Positions 60,470 to 64,000 of a stretch of DNA of 64,000 nt are shown in pieces. The notes beneath the pieces are model-generated. The model saw only the letters and a program-made list of their open reading frames with translations. It was not told the DNA's origin and did not search any database. Location: assembly GCF_002858675.1 (NCBI RefSeq), contig NZ_PJZF01000001.1, positions 558,001 through 622,000 of the forward strand, read 5' to 3'. How positions within the stretch are numbered: the stretch's first letter is position 1; every line of letters begins with the position of its first letter. The DNA is from Chimaeribacter californicus (lineage in GTDB: Bacteria; Pseudomonadota; Gammaproteobacteria; Enterobacterales; Enterobacteriaceae). The position numbers were made by a program, and so were the translations under genes.

Positions 60470-61222
60470 ATGCCGGTGATTGCCCTTCAGGGCGTACGGG
60501 GCGGGGCGGGCGGCAGTGCCGTTACCGCCGGGCTGGCCTGGGCGCTCAACCAACTGGCGGAATCGGTGCTGATGGTTGACCTCTCGCCGGATAACCTGTT
60601 GCGCCTGCATTTCAACATGCCGTTTGCTGATGACCGCGGCTGGGCGCAGGCGATGCAAAGCGGCACGCCGTGGCAGAACGCGGCCCTGCGCTATTTACCT
60701 CAACAGGCGATGCCGCCGCGTGACGCCCCGCAAAGCCCGGCAACGCCGCTCGATCTGCTGCCGTTCGGCCAGTGCGCACCGGGAAGTCAGCCGGTAAGCC
60801 TGCCGGACGTGGCGGCGCTCTGCCGCGCCGGGCATTACCAGTGGGTGCTGCTGGATCTGCCCGCCGGGCAGGCAAGCCCGCTGGCATTACCGGCGCTGGC
60901 GCAGGCTGACCGGCTGCTGCGGGTCATGACCGCCGATGCCAATTGCCACGCCCGCCTGCACCAGCAACCCGCCCCGGCAGGCAGCGCGCTGCTGGTCAAC
61001 CAATTCACGCCCACCAGCCAGCTCCAGCAGGACATTCTGCTGCTCTGGCAGCAGAGCCTGCCGGGGCTGCTGCCGTTTGTGGTGCACCGGGATGAGGCCG
61101 TCAACGAGGCGCTGGCCGCCAAACAGCCGGTGGGCGAGTACCGTTCGCACAGCCTGGCGGCCAAAGAGATGACGGTACTGGCCAACTGGTGCCTGATTAA
61201 CTTCAAGGGGGGCGCGGTATGA
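60470..61222 (+). CDS. bcsQ: BcsQ, MinD/ParA-like ATPase of the cellulose machinery
   Basis: This 250-residue P-loop-type protein corresponds to E. coli BcsQ, which places the cellulose complex at the pole. Conserved parts are VIALQGVRGG, VLMVDLSPDNLLRLHFNMPF, YQWVLLDLPAG, HRDEAVNEALAAKQPVGEYRSHSLAAKE and ANWCLINF. The Walker A loop reads GVRGGAGGSAVT; both lysines of the canonical deviant motif are absent, as also in E. coli as far as I recall. ATG at 60470 gives a protein starting MPVIALQG, like other BcsQ. The end overlaps bcsA by 4 bp. Confidence 0.9.
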   Translation: MPVIALQGVRGGAGGSAVTAGLAWALNQLAESVLMVDLSPDNLLRLHFNMPFADDRGWAQAMQSGTPWQNAALRYLPQQAMPPRDAPQSPATPLDLLPFGQCAPGSQPVSLPDVAALCRAGHYQWVLLDLPAGQASPLALPALAQADRLLRVMTADANCHARLHQQPAPAGSALLVNQFTPTSQLQQDILLLWQQSLPGLLPFVVHRDEAVNEALAAKQPVGEYRSHSLAAKEMTVLANWCLINFKGGAV

Positions 61223-63843
61223 ACCCGTTAAGGCTGTTTTTGATGCCGCCGGTGATGGCGGCGTTACGCGCCCGCTACCAGGATTACCGCCGCCACCGTG
61301 CCGGGGTCACTGCCAGTGCGCTGATGACGCTCTGGGTGGCGCTGGCCTGGCTGGTGCTGAGGCTGGAATCCCCGGTGTGGCAGCCGGTACGCGCCCACCC
61401 GCGCCACTGGTTCCCACACATTGCGCCGCACAAGCCGCAACTGCTGGATGGCCTGCGCTACCTGTTACAGGCGGGCTGGCTGCTGCTGACGCTGCCGGGG
61501 CGGCAGGTGCGTACCCCGCGTGAAAGGCGCTTCGTGCCAATCTATACCCGCTGGCGGCAACGCATGATTGACCGCCTTACCCAATTGCCGGCGCAGGTCG
61601 GGGCCGGGCGGCTGGGGAGGATGGCACAACGGCGGGTCAGGCGGCTTCCCCCCCTGGTACGGCAGGTGCTTTATATCACCACCTGTGCGCTGGCGCTGGT
61701 GCTGGCGTGGTTCTGCATCTCCCAGCCGTTCGGCCTGTTTGCCCAGTTCACCTTTGTGCTGCTGCTCTGGGGCATCGCGATGCTGGTGCGTAACATCCCC
61801 GGCCGCCTGCCGACCCTGATGCTGATCGTGCTGTCACTGACCATCTCCTGCCGCTACCTCTGGTGGCGCTATACCCAGACGCTGAACTGGGAGGACTCCC
61901 TGAGCCTGATCTTCGGCCTGACGCTGCTGGTGGCAGAGACCTACGCCTGGGTGGTGCTGGTGCTCGGCTACTTCCAGACCATCTGGCCGCTGAACCGTAA
62001 ACCGGCCCCGATGCCGGAAGACATCAGCACCTGGCCGCACGTGGATGTGATGGTGCCGACCTACAATGAAGATATCGGCGTGGTGAGGGCAACCCTGTTT
62101 GCCGCGCTGGGGATGGACTGGCCCAAAGACAAGCTGGAGGTCTGGCTGCTGGATGACGGCAACCGCCCGGCGTTCCGTGCCTTTGCCGAGGAGATCGGCG
62201 TGCGCTATGTCGCCCGGCCGACCCATGAGCACGCCAAGGCGGGGAACATCAACAATGCCCTGAAGATAGCGAAAGGCGAGCTGGTGGCGATCTTTGACTG
62301 TGACCACGTCCCGACGCGCTCCTTCCTGCAGATGACCGTGGGCTGGTTCTTCAAAGACAAGAAGCTCAGCATCGTCCAGACGCCGCACTATTTCTTCTCG
62401 CCGGACCCGTTTGAGCGCAACCTCGGCCGCTTCCGCCAGGCACCCAATGAGGGCGCACTGTTCTATGGGCTGGTACAGGACGGCAACGACCTCTGGGACG
62501 CCACCTTCTTCTGCGGCTCCTGTGCGGTGATCCGCCGTGATGTGCTCAACGAGATTGGCGGCATCGCGGTAGAGACCGTTACCGAGGATGCGCACACCTC
62601 GCTGCGGATGCACCGGCACGGCTACACCTCCGCCTATATCCGCATCCCGCAGGCAGCGGGGCTGGCCACCGAGAGCCTGTCGTCCCATATCCGTCAGCGC
62701 ATCCGCTGGGCGCGCGGCATGGTGCAGATCTTCCGGCTCGATAACCCGCTGTTCGGCAAGGGGCTGAAGCTCTCGCAGCGGCTCTGCTACGTCAACGCCA
62801 TGATGCACTTCCTCGCCGGGGTGCCGAGGCTTATCTTCCTGCTGGCCCCCCTGGCGTTCCTGCTGTTCCACGCCTACATCATCTACGCCCCGGCGCTGGC
62901 GATTGTGCTCTATGTGTTCCCGCATATGGTGCATGCCAGCCTCACCAACTCGCGCATCCAGGGCAAGTTCCGCCACTCGTTCTGGAGTGAGATCTACGAG
63001 ACGGTGCTGGCCTGGTATATCGCCCGGCCCACCACGGTGGCGCTGTTCCGCCCGCATGGCGGGGTATTTGACGTTACCGCCAAGGGCGGGCTGGTGGAGG
63101 AGTCCTACGTGGACTGGAAAATTTCCCAGCCTTACCGGGTGCTGATGCTGCTGAACCTGCTCGGGCTGGGCTTTGCCATCTGGCGTTTCTTCTGGGGGCT
63201 GCCGGATGAGCGCTTCACCGTGCTGGTGAGCGTGGCCTGGGTTATCTACAACATGATTATCCTCGGCGGCGCGACGGCGGTGGCGTTTGAGGCGAAACAG
63301 GTACGGCAGGCGCACCGCGTCGAAATTACCCTGCCGGCCGCCCTGATGCGCCCGGACGGCCACATGTTCGCCTGTACGCTGCGTGACTACTCCGACGGCG
63401 GCGTCGGGGTAGAAGTCGAGGATGCCGCCGAGCACTTCCGCCGGGGGGAGAGCATCCACCTGCTGCTGCGGCGCGGCGACCAGGAGTTTATCTTCCCGTG
63501 CATCATTACCCGCCAGTTCGGTAACCGGCTGGGGATGCATACCGATAACCTTACCGTGCAGCAGCAGATCGATTTTGTGCAATGCACCTTTGCCCGCGCT
63601 GATACCTGGGTCATCCAGGGCGACAGCTTCCCGGAGGACCGGCCGCTGGCCAGCCTGCGGGAGGTGATGGCGCTCGGCATCCGCGGCTATTTCCGGATGG
63701 CGGAACACCTGCCGGCGTTTATCCGCCCGGTGGTGCAACTCTTTACTTCACTTTTCGCCGGGGCGCTGTCACTGGCTCCCCGCGGCGTATCGGCTCTTCC
63801 CGTGGCGCATGGGGCGCAACGGGCAGCGAACTCACCAAGATGA
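61219..63843 (+). CDS. bcsA: BcsA, cellulose synthase catalytic subunit
   Basis: This 874-residue inner-membrane glycosyltransferase (GT2) polymerises UDP-glucose and extrudes cellulose. Catalytic motifs are present in order: WLLDDGNRP, AIFDCDHVP, VTEDAHTS and QRIRWARGM (QxxRW). About eight membrane segments surround this domain. A C-terminal PilZ domain (about residues 690-790) has RQAHR for the RxxxR motif and DYSDGGVGV for the DxSxxG motif, so c-di-GMP activation is expected. Its start overlaps bcsQ and its stop overlaps bcsB. Length equals E. coli (872). Confidence 0.96.
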   Translation: MNPLRLFLMPPVMAALRARYQDYRRHRAGVTASALMTLWVALAWLVLRLESPVWQPVRAHPRHWFPHIAPHKPQLLDGLRYLLQAGWLLLTLPGRQVRTPRERRFVPIYTRWRQRMIDRLTQLPAQVGAGRLGRMAQRRVRRLPPLVRQVLYITTCALALVLAWFCISQPFGLFAQFTFVLLLWGIAMLVRNIPGRLPTLMLIVLSLTISCRYLWWRYTQTLNWEDSLSLIFGLTLLVAETYAWVVLVLGYFQTIWPLNRKPAPMPEDISTWPHVDVMVPTYNEDIGVVRATLFAALGMDWPKDKLEVWLLDDGNRPAFRAFAEEIGVRYVARPTHEHAKAGNINNALKIAKGELVAIFDCDHVPTRSFLQMTVGWFFKDKKLSIVQTPHYFFSPDPFERNLGRFRQAPNEGALFYGLVQDGNDLWDATFFCGSCAVIRRDVLNEIGGIAVETVTEDAHTSLRMHRHGYTSAYIRIPQAAGLATESLSSHIRQRIRWARGMVQIFRLDNPLFGKGLKLSQRLCYVNAMMHFLAGVPRLIFLLAPLAFLLFHAYIIYAPALAIVLYVFPHMVHASLTNSRIQGKFRHSFWSEIYETVLAWYIARPTTVALFRPHGGVFDVTAKGGLVEESYVDWKISQPYRVLMLLNLLGLGFAIWRFFWGLPDERFTVLVSVAWVIYNMIILGGATAVAFEAKQVRQAHRVEITLPAALMRPDGHMFACTLRDYSDGGVGVEVEDAAEHFRRGESIHLLLRRGDQEFIFPCIITRQFGNRLGMHTDNLTVQQQIDFVQCTFARADTWVIQGDSFPEDRPLASLREVMALGIRGYFRMAEHLPAFIRPVVQLFTSLFAGALSLAPRGVSALPVAHGAQRAANSPR

Positions 63844-64000
63844 TGACACCCATGATGAGACTATTGACCTGCTTTATCGCCACCCTGTTCAGCCTGAATG
63901 CCATGGCCCAGCTCCCGGTGACGCCGCCCGTGCCCCCGGAGGCGGTGGCCCCGCAAACCGGCAGCCCGTCGGCCCCGGTGCGTGATGTGCATCTGGCTTT
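63840..64000 (+). CDS. bcsB: BcsB, periplasmic cellulose synthase regulatory subunit (5' part only)
   Basis: The first 53 codons are visible. The start ATG overlaps the bcsA stop (ATGA); other ATGs at 63852 and 63855 are possible. The protein begins with a signal peptide (LLTCFIATLFSLNAMA, cleavage before QLPV). A Pro/Ala-rich stretch then leads to PVRDVHLAF, matching the start of mature E. coli BcsB (PSRDVKLTF). BcsB pairs with BcsA and guides cellulose through the periplasm. The window ends here. Confidence 0.88.
   Translation, partial: MMTPMMRLLTCFIATLFSLNAMAQLPVTPPVPPEAVAPQTGSPSAPVRDVHLA

Overview
The window is chromosomal DNA from a GC-rich member of the Enterobacterales. I infer this from gene-by-gene similarity to remembered E. 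coli proteins and from gene order. The blocks malX-malI, ydgA-manA-fumC-tus, ynfM-ynfL-mlc-ynfK and ynfD-ynfB-ynfA keep the order found near the E. coli replication terminus. The base composition and the extra gene content would fit a Serratia- or Gibbsiella-like genus, but I cannot fix the genus from sequence alone. A Ter site sits just upstream of tus, so the left end lies in the terminus region.

Layout. 1-8.4 kb: maltose/glucose PTS permease (partial) and its repressor, a DUF945 periplasmic protein, mannose-6-phosphate isomerase, fumarase C, Tus and its Ter site. 8.5-16.9 kb: ynfM/ynfL pump-regulator pair, mlc, bioD2, a DHA2 pump, small periplasmic proteins YnfD and YnfB, YnfA, YdfG. 17-26 kb: an MFS pump, then a purine catabolism cluster: guaD, a RutR-like TetR regulator, and xdhABC behind an array of TGTACA-type boxes. 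26-37 kb: exported M3 peptidase, MFS pump with a cysteine-rich divergent regulator, a YpfH-type hydrolase whose nucleophile serine is replaced by aspartate, and several small metabolic and regulatory genes, including a perfect FNR-type palindrome in front of a possible small RNA. 37.3-42 kb: a MarR-controlled MFS/HlyD/TolC-type efflux operon with an 18-bp palindromic operator touching the start codon.

42.1-45.1 kb is the accessory part. Two copies of a roughly 240-bp structured repeat lie in inverted orientation. Each has four hairpins in the same order, and two of the stems differ between copies in a compensatory way. They flank a small membrane protein gene and a GNAT/ribbon-helix-helix toxin-antitoxin pair. 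The right copy continues into a candidate small RNA with a good terminator and an ORF with a duplicated motif, reminiscent of phage P4-type immunity modules. I consider this the most interesting part of the window.

45-51 kb: complete RND tripartite efflux operon. 51-56.6 kb: LysR regulator and a GudP-like sugar-acid transporter, a peptidoglycan-binding protein, a nitroreductase and an iron-containing alcohol dehydrogenase. 56.6-64 kb: divergent cellulose synthesis operons, bcsEFG to the left and bcsRQAB to the right, with bcsB cut by the window end.

The window carries at least five MFS exporters plus one RND pump, most paired with their own regulators. No rRNA, tRNA, insertion sequence or CRISPR array was recognised.
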